A stretch of 64,000 bases of DNA, taken from contig JAACJM010000004.1 in the NCBI GenBank assembly GCA_013368315.1, forward strand, positions 434,001 to 498,000, in the 5' to 3' direction. The first letter of the stretch is position 1. Each line of letters begins with the position of its first letter. Of the stretch, positions 24,141-35,743 are shown in pieces. Origin of the DNA: Tetrapyrgos nigripes (Eukaryota > Basidiomycota > Agaricomycetes > Agaricales > Campanellaceae). A program made the translations under genes and the position numbers. The notes under the pieces were generated by a model. It saw only the letters and a list, made by a program, of their open reading frames with translations. It ran no database searches and had not been told where the DNA came from.

Positions 24141-25634
24141 CCCCAAAAGAGAAGCCTGCTGCGGAGCCAGAATGACTTGGGAGCTGCGGACAGGCGAGTT
24201 TAAGCGGATCCGGAAGCTCGACTCATGACCTCAAGTCATTTATCCGTTCTGACTCCTGTTCATGAATGACGAAACTGGATGGAAAACCTTGGGGAAAGAT
24301 GAAGAAGTGTCACGCGTACTTATCCATGTCGAAATGGCTTGCAGGACCTTTCCGATGTTGGTGTCTGCTTTCACCTTTCATCCTTACCTTCTTCGTCTCC
24401 TTGAGTGTTGGTCGACAACCTCCCAACAATTAACACCAGCGGCATTCAGATATACTCTCATCAATCTCCCCGGAACCTTCCGCTACGCTACCATGAGCCA
24501 GCCACCCGAGCAAGACCACCCACCTAGCAGCCTCTCGTCCGCATAAATCCTCAGATGGTCCATCTCAAACCTCTTCTGCTTTCTGTGTGTATAAAAATAA
24601 ATAAACGCAGAATAATGCGTCAGAAATGATGACGGAGACAAACTGCTGCCATGTTTGTGAGGTTTGAGCCCTTTGACTTGACGCTGAAGTCTTTTGAGCA
24701 GGACGGGTCGTCATCTAGAAAATTCAGACAAAGTTACGGTTCTCCGTAAGAATATCTAAACAGTATGCTTTTACATACTTTAATCTGTCATTTCGCCAAC
24801 ATTTTGCTTCGGAAAGCTCGCTGAAGTCTGTAAAGGGACTCATGGTATAATGGAAGTCTACACAGCCACGAAGCCTTCGTCAGCCTTCGTCCATTTGACC
24901 ACCACCATCCCACCGCAAATCTCAAAATAGAACTAAGATGAAAACTTTACAAGAGCCACTTCTTACTACGCTCAAACCAACCGGGATATAGCTGGTACGC
25001 TGTGACATTTAATACGTCCATTCACCGAGTGGAAGCAATCAACTGGCGGCAGGACTCTTTTTCGAATCCCATATCCAAAGCTCATTCACTTTACCGATAC
25101 CGTTGTGTAACTCTACGCGAGTCACCGGATTCTGTGCTGTGTTGGCCGTTAGCTGTCTCCGGCGTGGTCGATGATCCTTTCACTACGGAGAAAGCAGTCC
25201 TCAGCTCTGACGTTCGGAAGTCGGTCATATAAAATCGAAATCGAGGTCAATAATGACCTGTTTCCTTGCAATGTACAAACGGCTATACAATCGTGGACTC
25301 TATACGCCGCTATTGGTCAAATATGAGGTTTGAGAATCTGAAGGTGAGTGTGGCACCCTTCTATCATGCCTTTCCAAGGATTGACCCTTGATGCATGCGT
25401 AGTACTACTTCCAGTATTGTGCGGTCTCGTAGCCTAGATCCTAGGACACCAACTAGGATATCGCATTACTTTTTCATCCCATGATTCTCAACTATGCGCA
25501 TCAATGTCTCCTGACATTCAGTTGTGAAACCCACCGCAGCTTAAAAAAACTCCAATCTTGGTCTGGCTCACGGTCTCCTTTGACCTGAGGATGGAGAAAA
25601 AGGGACGCAGAGCAAATGTCAGAAGGGAAGAAGA
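24141..25634. other. Bidirectional intergenic, unit 2
   Basis: This is the counterpart of 17062-18617 between the divergent His/Pro-rich gene and SSP copy B. No gene was recognised. The open frames at 24262 and 25002 are short, and no matching frames are kept in unit 1. Confidence 0.5.
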
Positions 25635-25642
25635 TATAAATA
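25635..25642 (+). promoter_or_regulatory. TATA box of SSP copy B
   Basis: TATAAATACGAGA, the same as in copies A and D, 100 bp before the ATG at 25735. The promoter is kept although the gene is broken. Confidence 0.6.
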
Positions 25643-25734
25643 CGAGACTTTGCAACCTCGATTTTCATTCCCCAGCACTTGAAGTTACACCCAGTCACTT
25701 CTTCCTGTGCTTCTCTCTTCAAATTCCAGTCGCC

Positions 25735-26617
25735 ATGAAGTTCTCTACAGCTTTCGTCGCTCTCACCTTTGCTGCCTTTGCATCTGCCACTCCTGCAGGT
25801 GCTCCCGGCGATTCTCAAATTTTTGCGACATGGACCACTCTGGAGGTAGGCTTTATCTACATTTCATGCAGGCATTGTTTACTCAGACCATTGCTACAAT
25901 TTGGCAGGCTTCAACCAGGGTTCGTCTATATCCCGTCCCATTCTTCTTTACTGTCAGTCTCACGTACAGCCATTTCCTCAGGCTGTGTCGAACCCGTCGA
26001 CGATTGTCTTAACACGCTCAAGTCTACGCAGTCTTCAAACATTTGGGATATAAAACACTGCGTCAGTGCAGCCTTGTGCGTGGTTCTCTCTTTTGCCCGG
26101 CAGCCCGGTCTCCTTTTCTCACTCAGCTCTATTTCATGATTCAACTGTTTAGCTGCGACGGTACGGCCAATCTCGTCACGCTCGCTGGATGTCAGAACAG
26201 GGCTATTCAAGACAACGGGTCTGCTCCCAGTCTCAACTTTGCCGACGTGAGTCTTCCCTCGGTCATGTGGTTTTTGTGTAAACACTGAGCAAACTTGGTT
26301 TTTTTTGCACCTATCGTAGGAGACTGTGCTTGGATCCCTGTTTCTCAGGGAGGTTCTTGTCCCATGACTCGGTAGGCTTTTCGATACTGTTTTTGGACAC
26401 CAGCTCGACTTTTCTAACTCGTATTTTCCTCAGCCAAAACTTCATCGACTTTGTCTACGGTTCCTTCTCTGATATCGGCATTGAGGATAGTGCCTACCCT
26501 GATGTCAGCCTCGTCATCAACAATTGGTGGGCTAGTCTTACACAGTGGACCGCGACCAGCGAAACTGTCCCCTACATCAACTTGAATGATTGGTTGCATT
26601 TCTCTCACTCTCAGTAG
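25735..26617 (+). pseudogene. SSP copy B, broken
   Basis: A paralogue of SSP copy A with an intact signal peptide start (MKFSTAFVALTFAAFASATP) but two lesions. First, exon 1 lacks a net 19 bp compared with copy A between the signal peptide and the first donor, so the frame is lost (IFATWTTLEV instead of NFCPMM...GNYAGG). Second, the acceptor of the intron before the YAPIVGDCAW exon is deleted: the pyrimidine tract and CTAG/GTCTAT of copy A (near 19290-19310) are missing at about 26306. The later exons still encode the conserved GDCAWIPVSQGGSCP and NFIDFVYGSFSDIGIEDSAY up to the TAG at 26615-26617. The 12-nt microexon (GCTTCAACCAGG) and its two introns are kept. A Copia element is inserted 36 bp after the stop. 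Confidence 0.75.
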
Positions 26618-26652
26618 ATGGTAAGTAACTCCAGTATTGAGGATGCGACTCC

Positions 26653-26881
26653 TAATAGAATAGATGGTAAGTCTCAGTGCAGAAGGATGAATGCTAAGGT
26701 GCGAGATGTAAAACAAAGGTATATAAGACATCTTGCCACAAGCAAGATGTCAGTATGCAAGTCTGAATAAATAGGATGTCTGCACTGTCCAGACGTGAAA
26801 TAAGCTTGCGTCACAGTGCGCCACTGTCCGTGAGTCAAGGGAGCGAATAAGAGACAAGAACGTGCACTTCAATTTCTAACA
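26653..26881 (-). repeat. Copia 3' LTR
   Basis: Long terminal repeat of 229 bp. It differs from the other LTR at about 16 sites, and all the differences I see are transitions. It carries a TATATAAG-like stretch near 26720 on the plus strand. Confidence 0.93.
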
Positions 26882-27519
26882 CTCCCACTTGGGTGTGGGC
26901 TCATTCTGATAAGACAAACAAAAGCATTATGCTTATCACCAGAAAGACCCTTGGTTAATCCATCAGCTGCCATTTGTGATGTAGGCACATAGTCAAGTTG
27001 AACAGAACCATTTGAGATGGCAGTGCGAATGAAATGATACCAGAGTTGGATGTGCTTTGTACAAGGGTGATCTCCAGGGTTCTGAGCAAGTGCAATGGCA
27101 CCTTGGTTGTCACCCCAGAGGTCTGTAGGTCCAGTTTGTGCAAAACCCAACTGCTCAAGGAGTTGATGAAGCCAAATAGCTTCTTGAGCTGCCCGAGTAC
27201 AAGCCATATACTCTGCCTCAACAGAGGAGAGTGCAGGTGAAGACTGAAGCTTACTACTCCAGCTGACAGCAGCCCCACACATTAAGAACACATAACCACT
27301 GGTAGAGCGACGAGTATCAACATCACCAGCCCAGTCAGAATCAGTATACCCTAGAATGAGAGATGTTAAGCCATCTTCACTCTGAGCATCGTACTCAAGG
27401 CCCCAATGCTTTGTACCACCCAAGTAATGAAGACAGTGGATGGCTTGGTCCAAATGCACTCTGCCAGGATTAGAGCTGAATTTGCTCAAAGACCCAACAG
27501 CAAAAGCAATGTCAGGACA

Positions 27520-29947
27520 TGTCGGAAAAAGTGCAATTGTCTGATCAGGCCTGACCACGTGATCAGGTTGCCCAGGTAAGTGGTCATGTCGAATCAGAGC
27601 TCATCAGACCGAATCACCTCTGATAGGGCCAAGGTTTGCAACTGGTCAGGATGGAAAGGAAGGTCAAATTCATCTAATACCAGTACAAATTTACAAATGC
27701 GATGATAGACTATGCCATGATGTATATATATATGCGTGGTCCAAAAGTCCCAATCTGCATCCGGCAGATGGCATCCGACAGATTGTATGCCAAAAGTAAT
27801 GGCACTTGTCTTATCTCATGTTAAAAAATTTAAAGTGAATTCTTTTCGTTGTTCTTTTACACCTACGTGAGCTGTATGCCCGAAGGACACAACATTTTCA
27901 AGTACTGACTATCTCCGACCATCTAAGAAAATATCGGCATGTCGAGGTGTCAATTCACACACTGCTGCAGTAGTGCCAGAGAATTTAAAACGTACTTTTC
28001 TTTGGCGCTGCTGGCCATGTGGCTGCTCAGAAAAGTCTGAGAGCACCTAAGAATAATTAACCCTCCACCGTCGTTCTTCATTTTCTCTGCCACAGACCAA
28101 TTCACACGCCCCTACCCAATCCACGGATGATCCTCGGATTGTCGGAGGGTAATCCATTCGGATGGGTGGTCTAAAAGTCCCAATCCACATCCGAAATCTG
28201 ACTGCCCTGCCCATCCACGGATGATCGCTGGATGATCCGATCCGTTAGGAGCCCTAATCAATCATCAAAGTCCTCTACAATATTTTGTTTGCCAAGACTG
28301 CCCAATTCAATTTGTCTGGAGTGACCTTGGTGGTTGTGCAAACAATGTTGGTATCCTTTGGGTTGAGGAAGTAGCTTTCACAAATCCTCTGTTTCCTTGA
28401 GATTGGTAGAGTTCTGAAGAGGAGATTTGTTGTAGGGGTAAATCCCAAACTGCCTTCCCAAATTGGGAAAGCATCGAAGAAGGAACAAGTGTTTACCTAA
28501 AGGAGAGCTGAGACCACGCGAATGGAAATCAAAGAGAAGTGTTCTGAGTATCCAAACGGAAGGTTCCATGCAATGAGTAGGCCGTAGTCAGTATATGCAA
28601 CTGAGGAGAGGCCTGGCAGTCTGGATTCAGGTATTGGACACAACAGGAGAGCTCAGCCTAACAAAAATGGAAGGTCCCTGTGAGTTCTACACGATCAAAA
28701 TCGTTAAGATGACGTAGCTTCTGCCCAGATGTCAAGTAACAAACAACTAATTGTTTACTTACGCGCTCAGTGCAAGTTGCTCCATTACCCTATATATATC
28801 TTCATTAGTGTAGACCCTTCATTACCTTTCAATACTAGTAATCCTTATGTATACGCATGTACTCTTGACTCTAATACGACCAGTGCGAATTGAAGTCAAT
28901 ACCGGTGAACGCGGTACGTGTACAGGGAAGTGGGCGAATTGCTTTTGGATATTGCTCTGCCATCCACTGATCAGGCCTTCTCAGTTTGGTCATCCTGACC
29001 AGTATGATCATGCTTATCAGGACTTTTTCGTCCTTATCCCTCTGTTAGGACGCGTATTGAATTTGTACTATGTAGTTAAGTATCTAATACAAAAGAATAC
29101 GAAGTACTTATGTCCTTAGGGTGTTGAACCGATATGCAGCTCAATGGGAATGCACAGAACGTGGATAGGGGCTTGATTGAGTTAATGGACTCAATAATTG
29201 AACAGTATAGGCAGATGTAGTGGCTTTTGATCAGAGAATTTGATGTGCGTATGTCAGATTGATTGACGTGATGCAATTGGCTCAGGTTTATTGGTCGACG
29301 GAGTTGCAGTTAATGAGCTTAACGGCAGGCGATAAAGATACTTATGAAGTATTTGCAGTTTGTAGGCTTAAACAGCAGTCTCGTAGATAGATGTATATAG
29401 ATAAAACAAGTGTATTCCAAGTACTTAAAGTTACAAAATAGCAGACTGGGGAATGCTTGATTCTCCAGCCCTTTTATACATGAAAAACTAAATAGGGGGG
29501 ATATGACTCTTACTGACTCTTTCTCCTCCTCCTCGCTGACTCTCTATGACTCATTCTTATGAGTCATACCTTCGCATTCGGCTTCCGTAGTCATCCGGAC
29601 CCTTTATGACTCCTCTCGACTCCGCATGACTCTGCTCTCCCTATTATGGATCATTATCCACACGATATTCAATTGTGCATCCCATCAGGTTCTTTCAGTC
29701 GTCTCTTGATACCCATTTAGGGTATCAGTTTCCCATTTGTATTCAGAGGTGTGTCTATGAATCCTTTTCGTATATTCTTTGTACTGTGGCACACGTCGAT
29801 CTTCCTTATTTGGGTATGCCATATGGTTTCGTCCACTCCTTGTTCGAATCGTAACACCCTCTGACCACTGGGGCGTTTCGCTGATGGATTCATCAGGCCA
29901 CATCAGCCCAGGTAAGGCCTGATTCGGCAATTGTATTTTTTCCGACA
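27520..29947. mobile_element. 2.4-kb element with inverted repeats, nested in Copia
   Basis: The Copia frame is cut exactly here. Left end on the plus strand: TGTCGGAAAAAGTGCAATTG then TCTGATCAGGCCTGACC. Right end inverted: TGTCGGAAAAAATACAATTG then CCGAATCAGGCCTTACC. The inverted repeat is thus about 37 bp with a few mismatches. The flanks share CA (or ACA), so the target duplication is 2-3 bp. Removing the element restores GGT ACC TGT CCT GAC, which reads GTCPD in the Copia frame. I find no transposase inside, so it is non-autonomous or itself composite. A repeated 25-bp motif (GTGGTCNAAAAGTCCCAATC at 27736 and 28161) and an LTR-like stretch (29100-29690) hint at further nested pieces. The superfamily is not clear. 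Confidence 0.75.
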
Positions 29948-30065
29948 CAGGTACCAAGCATGGCATACATGAGAGTACCAATGATAGACTGGTAATGTGA
30001 AGCATCAACATCAGACTGACCAGGAAGAGGGCAGTCATCTTTCGACAACTTTATACTTGAAGAAA

Positions 30066-30282
30066 GAGGAGTGATGAATGTATGACCATCATTGAAGAGG
30101 AGTGATGAATGTATGACCATCATTGAAGAGGAGTGATGAATGTATGACCATCATTGAAGAGGAGTGATGAATGTATGACCATCATTGAAGAGGAGTGATG
30201 AATGTATGACCATCATTGAAGAGGAGTGATGAATGTATGACCATCATTGAAGAGGAGTGATGAATGTATGTCCATCATTGCA
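30066..30282. repeat. 31-bp minisatellite, 7 copies
   Basis: Seven direct repeats of a 31-bp unit start at 30066, 30097, 30128, 30159, 30190, 30221 and 30252. The unit begins GAGGAGTGATGAATGTATGA and ends CCATCATTGAA. The copies are almost identical; the last has TGTCC for TGACC. The unit lies in the Copia RT/RNase H linker and encodes NDGHTFITPL on the minus strand. As 31 is not a multiple of three, each copy shifts the frame. Confidence 0.95.
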
Positions 30283-33200
30283 ATGGAAACGAGCAAGGGA
30301 TTCTTCAATGTAGTGAGTCTGGGAAAGTTGAATAGTGCGAGCCTCTCAGTTGTATTCTATGGCAATGCCAAGTAGTTGAGAGACAGGACCAAGGTCCTTG
30401 ATGCTGAAGCGAGCACGGAGTTGGTCTTTAACTTTCTGCATGAATGTAAGATCATTTGAGAGAAGCCCAATATCATCAATATAGACAGCAATGAAGCAAA
30501 TGTTCTTCCTCTTTTGGAGGACATAGATGCAGTGGTCTGCATGGATGTGTATGAAACCAAGTTTTGCAAGTTCTGAATGGAGTAACTGGTTCCACACATG
30601 GGAGGCTTGCTTAAGGCCATAGATGGAGCGAAGGAGACGTACTAATTTGCCTGAGTACTCCCCAATGCCATGTGGAAGACGCATGTAGAGCTCCTCTTCC
30701 AAGTCCCCATTAAGGAAGGCAGTATCAACATCAAGGTGATGGAAGTGGAGCTTGAGGCGAACAGCAAGGGCACAAAGAATGCAGATGGATGTGAGTTTGA
30801 CAACTGGTGCAAACACCTGGTCAAAGTCGATACCAGGAATCTAAGAGAATCCACGAGCAACTAAGTGCACTTTGTACTGCTCTATGGTGCCATGTCGCTT
30901 GATCTTAAAGACCAGCTTTGAACTGATAGCAGTACAGCCAGGAGGAAGGGATGGAATGACCTCAAAGGTCTTAGTCTGAACAAAGGACCCCAATTCCTTG
31001 TTGATACCTTTCTGCCAGTGAGGGGCATCAGGTCCATGCAGTGCCTCATACACAGAACGTGGCTCTGAAGCCAGTTGAGCATGAAAAATAGCAGCAAAGG
31101 CCAGGGCTACACCTTCGATCTCCTCTTTCTCAGCTTGAGGCTCTTCCTCATGAGGAGGAGGCCTGTTATCAGGAGGAACTGGAGGGGAGTATCCTGAACA
31201 TACCGTGCAGGTTGACGACGTTCGCGACGACCCTCAACAAGTTCCCTGGCTTCTTGTTGAAGAAGCTCCAACTCAGTACAACGATGATTGTGACGATGTG
31301 GCACAGGTACAGGAGGAGGTGAAGGAGGAGCAGATGGAGGATGTGGAGGAGGAATATCAACTGGCTCATGTGGTGGATGAGGTTGACCATCAAGGTCATC
31401 TGGATTGTCACTGGGAGCAGCTGGCAGTACAGAAATAGGAGTATCAGCATTAGGAGATTCATCCCATGCATCTCCCACTCAAGAAATGCCTGGTAGGCCT
31501 TCTCCTGGTATGTCACCCTTGACAATGAACTCAGAGAGATCTGGAGTCGGAGCAGGGGGTTCAGGAGGATTGAGACGCTCATCAAAGATGACATTCTGAG
31601 AGGTAACAACCTGATGTTTATGAGAGTCCCAGAGGCGATAGCCTTTGGTATGCTCCTTGTATCCAATGAAGATACACTTCCGAGTCTTGAAGTCGAGTTT
31701 CTTCCAGTTGACCTTGGGAACATATGCATAGGCTGGACACCCAAAGGGCTTGAGATGCTTCAAGGAAGGCTTATTCTCAGACCAGGCTTCATGAGGTGTA
31801 CAGGAGGTGAGACAAGAGGCAGGTGAGCGATTGATGAGGTACACAGCAGTCATGACGGCATCAACCCAAAATCCAGTTGTGAGCTTAGCTTCAAAAAGCA
31901 TACAGCGAGCACGTTCCACAATGATGCGGTTGAGGACCTCAGCAAGACCATTCTGCTGGGGGGTATGAAGAGCTGTCTTCTCATAGATGATGCCAACATT
32001 ACAGAGATATGCCTCAAATTCAGCAGACATGTACTCTCCACCGTTGTCAGTCCGAAAGACCTTAACCTTCAAGCTTGTCTGTAACTCAACCATGGATTTC
32101 CATTCGCGAAAACGGGCATAGGCCTACAAACGAAATAGACCCAGGCATTACAAGTGTTGTCATCAATGAAGGAGATATAGTAACAGAAGCCATTATGTGA
32201 AGGAGGAAAGGGACCACAGATATTGGAGTGAACCAAACCAAGTTTATTACGAGCCTGTTTATTGGAAGAGGGAAAGGGGTATACATGTTGCTTGCCTGCT
32301 GCACAAGCCTCACAAAAATCTAAACAACCCTCTATACGATCAACCCCTTCGACCATGCCCTTTGCTACCAGTCTTTTGAGATTGTCTTCTCCGAGATGAC
32401 CTAGGCAGCGATGAGCGAGGTTAAGATCGATAGTTGTGGAGGATCGAGAGAGATGGGCATACGTTTCGGATAGGCAGGGACGTGCAACCAGTTGATAGAT
32501 GCCACTGTTTGTCTTCAGACCAGTAGCAACACACCTCTTCGTAACGCGATGAGTAATGAAGCAGTCATCACCATCGAAGGTGATAGTGTGCTTGCGTTTA
32601 TTGGTGAACTGGGAGACAGAGAGGAGAGAGGTGCTCATATTGGGAACATGAAGGGTATTTGGTATGTTGGCTGGTACGACACCATCTGGAGTGTTCATGA
32701 GGAACTGAAGGGTACCAGTAGCGATGGCGTAGACAACTGAGGAATCTCCATGGTGGATAGGAATGGGTTTATCGAGTTTGGAGTAAGACTCATCCTCAAA
32801 CCATTCACAGCATGGACTCAAGTGACAAGAGCACCCAGAGTCGATGAAAGTTTCGTCCTTGCTAGACTTGGCAATGAAGGCAGCAACATCAGCAGCAATG
32901 AAAACGTGGAGGCAGTTAGAAGAGGATGGGGAGTGAGTGTTGAATTCAGGAAAGATAGTGGCAAAGGAAGCCTTGGGGGAGGAGATGGTTCTGAGTCTGA
33001 GTCATCCTCACTATCTGAATCCTCCTGATCACGGGCTATAGCAGCTGATGTGGTTTTCTTTCTCCCACTGTCCCTCATGTCCCTAGACATGTTCTGAGAT
33101 GCCTCCCATTCCAGTTTCCTCTTCTTCTTCCTGCAATCTTCCTCCTTATGCCCAGGGATCCTACAGAAACCACACCACTCCTTTCCTGCTTTTCCTGACT

Positions 33201-34075
33201 TCCCTTTACCCTTAGCCTTCTGTTGAGCTAGCATAGCATGCTCAGTAGGGCTCTCTGCAGTGCTATAGAGTCGTGTGTACTCCTGGGTAAGACGAGCTCA
33301 AACACTGGTAGTGGAGAGAGGACTAGTGGGATGACAGCAGTGGTTTCCCACATAGAGCCATCACGAGGAAGGGACATGAGCATGAGCTGAGCAAGGAATA
33401 CATCTCCAAATCGGTCTGAGGTTTCGAGTTTCTTGTTCTCCATATCAAAGAAGTTGAGGTGGTCGTGCATGGACTCACCCTCGACATACTTTTTCTCGAT
33501 GATTGCCATTTTGGTGTAGTAGGCCAAGAGACCAGTAGATGTGACCCGGTTTTCCTCTTCGAGCTTGTCCCAAATGGCCTTAGATGATGTAAGGTCTGCG
33601 ATGAGTGAGAGCTGGTCAGAAGCAAGATGCTCCTTGATGAGGCCAATAGCATGATCATCAGCCTTAAGGGAATCCTCGTAGGCGCAGCTCTCCTCAGCAT
33701 AGAGACATTTGAGACTGACTCTAGTGGAAAAGTCTGAGACAGCAATCCCAGATAAATCTGGAGTTGCAGGTTGTGGCAAGACAGACATATCCCCAGTAAC
33801 ATAGTGCCAGACCTGATACCATTGAAGTTTCCCTTGCATAGGGCCACTCCAAGATTGCCAAGGTATGCCAGTTTGCAGCATAGGGATGGATTCTGAGCTC
33901 AGAGAGGTAGCAGACGTAGAAGGCATGATGGTGGATTAAATGAGTGGAGAACTCGAAGGAATAATGGAGGAATATGTGAGAGAATTTGAAGGAATAATAG
34001 AATGAGTGTGGAGGATGGAGCGTGCACAGAGAGTTAATGATCTGTCAAAAACAGGCAGAGCCGGGGCCCATAACC

Positions 34076-34304
34076 TAATAGAATAGACAGTAAGTCTCAG
34101 CGCAGAAGGATGAACGCTAAGGTGCGAGATGTAAAACAAAGGTATATAAGACATCTTGCCACAAGCAAGACGTCAGTATGCAAGTCTGAATAAATAGGAT
34201 GTCCACACTGTCTGGACACGAAATAAGCTTGCACCACAGTGTGCCACTGTCTGTGAGTCAAGGGAGTGAATAAGAGACAAGAACGTGCACTTCAATTTCT
34301 AACA
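34076..34304 (-). repeat. Copia 5' LTR
   Basis: 229-bp LTR, partner of 26653-26881. The target duplication ACTCC follows at 34305-34309. After it the host flank (ATCCTGAGGCATTGCGAGGA) resumes. Confidence 0.93.
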
Positions 34305-34309
34305 ACTCC

Positions 34310-35743
34310 ATCCTGAGGCATTGCGAGGAAGTGTTGGCCTTTGTTCTGCGAGATCTAGAAAGGAGTGGTTATACTAGTACTCACTAATTACCCACGGCCT
34401 GGAGGACTCTCGGAGCTTTCTTCAACAATACTGTGGTTTCATCTCATTCGATGTTGACTCTTCTCCAGACTTTATTTAGTTATGAAACGTACTGCTGTCC
34501 TTGAATATTTCAAGAATATTTATATCTTCGTTGAAGGTTTCGACGCTTAACAGGTCGGGCGACGCAACGGCATCGTCAGATCTCAGGGGTCAAATTTTTC
34601 TTATTTTTACGAGGCCTTTAGGCTGAGTTAACTTAGGTCAACCTCGAAAACTTTTCCACAGGTTCAAACTCCCACCCCTGTTTGTTGGCACTCAGCAAGC
34701 ACTCATTGGTCATAGATCTGGAATCATGGTCGAGAGTCGAGACTAGACCTGTTACTAGGTCCCTCTGAATATCGAGATCGAAAGCGGAGCTGGCTTCCTC
34801 GGATGAGGTACCTGACAGATCTGAAGCAGTGGGTTGGGAAGGTGTAGCTGACGTCCGGGTATGATTACTACGTGTCTGTATCCCCAGGTATGTCAAAGAC
34901 AGAAGGGATGACCAAAATGAGTGATAGGACATCTCGTCATTGGGCTGTTGTGGAGAAGACGCGTCTAAAGCTGACCTTTGGATGAGGTAGAAGACAGGGG
35001 GCAAGATGGAAAAGGAGACTTTAATTAAGAACACAGCCCTACAATACATTACATAGCCATTCCCAAAATAGAAGAGACCAAAAAAAGAAGGAGCATGACA
35101 TCTGCATGACCCTTTATGATGTCATATGTCGTACCAGCCAAAAAAATGACCAAATTGGCAGGCCCTTCTGTCAAAGAAAAGCTCTGCTTTAGATCAACTC
35201 TTCGATATACAGAAGGGACTGTCACAGGCCTAAGTTGAGACCATCATGACGTTGTTCATGGCTTCCTTGGCCAAATGCATAACCAAGGCAGTGTAGGCAG
35301 CATCAGGGTGCACCTTGTCTTCCTCCTTGCTTCCTCTTCCAATCTGAGGGCCTTGTAGCTTGCCACGCGAAGCAATGGCACTTTACCCAGTAAGTGGAGT
35401 CTGAAGACGTTCATTTGATTGATGGTCACCAGTTCTCTGCGATGACCTTGTTTTTGTACAAGAACTCTCAAACTTGTCTCACACTCTTCCCTCTCAGCTG
35501 TCCATGTCAATTGGCACATGCAGCCATTAAGCCAGCCCTGTGCCAGATCTGGCTCCAATGTCTACTTCAGGTGCAACATCATTCATAGATTCTGATGATA
35601 GAAAGGGTACAGGAAGGTTGAAACGAACAGTTGAATTTCTGAGGCCTGGATTGGATGGCTGAATGGTGAGTACTCATAACTCCTTGTTAGATCGTGAAGT
35701 CTTGATGTATGTAGTCATTGAGCTAAACTTGTTTTCTTTCTAG
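34310..35743. other. SSP flank repeat with unknown insertion
   Basis: 34310-34605 and 35395-35690 match the flank of SSP copy A (19655-20300). Between them, about 34610-35395 has no counterpart, so some 780 bp were inserted. The insert holds an open frame on the minus strand (34633-35049) with no recognisable motif. From about 35690 the sequence switches to the intron before exon 5 of a copy D-like SSP (TGATGTATGTAGTC, as at 54324), so the SSP fragment that follows is joined to the flank of another copy. Confidence 0.55.

Larger units (their letters stand above)
26869..33926 (-). pseudogene. Copia gag-pol remnant
   Basis: Coding blocks in order on the minus strand: gag with a UBN2-like region (33926-33228), a CCHC zinc knuckle (CGFCRIPGHKEEDC, near 33180), a protease region (GCSCHLSPCCEWF, near 32815), the integrase zinc part (HRCLGHLGEDNL ... 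CEACAAGK), the integrase core (FRTDNGGEYMS ... TPQQNGLAEVLN, near 31990), the reverse transcriptase (FHHLDVDTAFLNGDLEEELY, VYIDDIGL) and RNase H (TDSDWAGD ... SSVEAEYMA, 27360-27190). It is broken by stops (for example after LVARGFS near 30842 and after IEYN at 30346), by several frameshifts, by a 7-copy 31-bp repeat in the RT connection region and by the nested 2.4-kb element between GTLMYAMLGT and PDIAFAVG. It is not functional. Confidence 0.92.
26653..34304 (-). mobile_element. Ty1/Copia LTR retrotransposon, decayed, with nested insertion
   Basis: A Copia-type element read on the minus strand. LTRs of 229 bp lie at 34076-34304 (5' LTR) and 26653-26881 (3' LTR). Each starts TGTTAGAAATTGAAG and ends CTATTCTATTA on the coding strand. 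The target duplication ACTCC is at 26648-26652 and 34305-34309. The primer site after the 5' LTR reads GGTTATGGGCCCCGG, like the half initiator-tRNA-Met site of Drosophila copia. A purine tract (AAGTGGGAG) precedes the 3' LTR. The domain order gag, protease, integrase, reverse transcriptase, RNase H is that of Copia. Without the 2428-bp nested element the length is about 5.2 kb. The host sequence on both sides joins to match the flank of SSP copy A, so the insertion point behind copy B is certain. Confidence 0.95.

Noticed and set aside
29100..29690. A second solo LTR inside the nested element (starts TGTTGAACC)
   Set aside because: The composition is LTR-like, but I found no matching CA end or target duplication.
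30066..30282. Regular 31-bp repeats as a CRISPR array
   Set aside because: The units are directly adjacent with no spacers, they lie in a retrotransposon coding region, and the genome is eukaryotic.
34633..35049. 138-residue open frame (-) in the inserted segment
   Set aside because: Ser/Thr-rich without a known domain; I could not link it to gag or any transposase.
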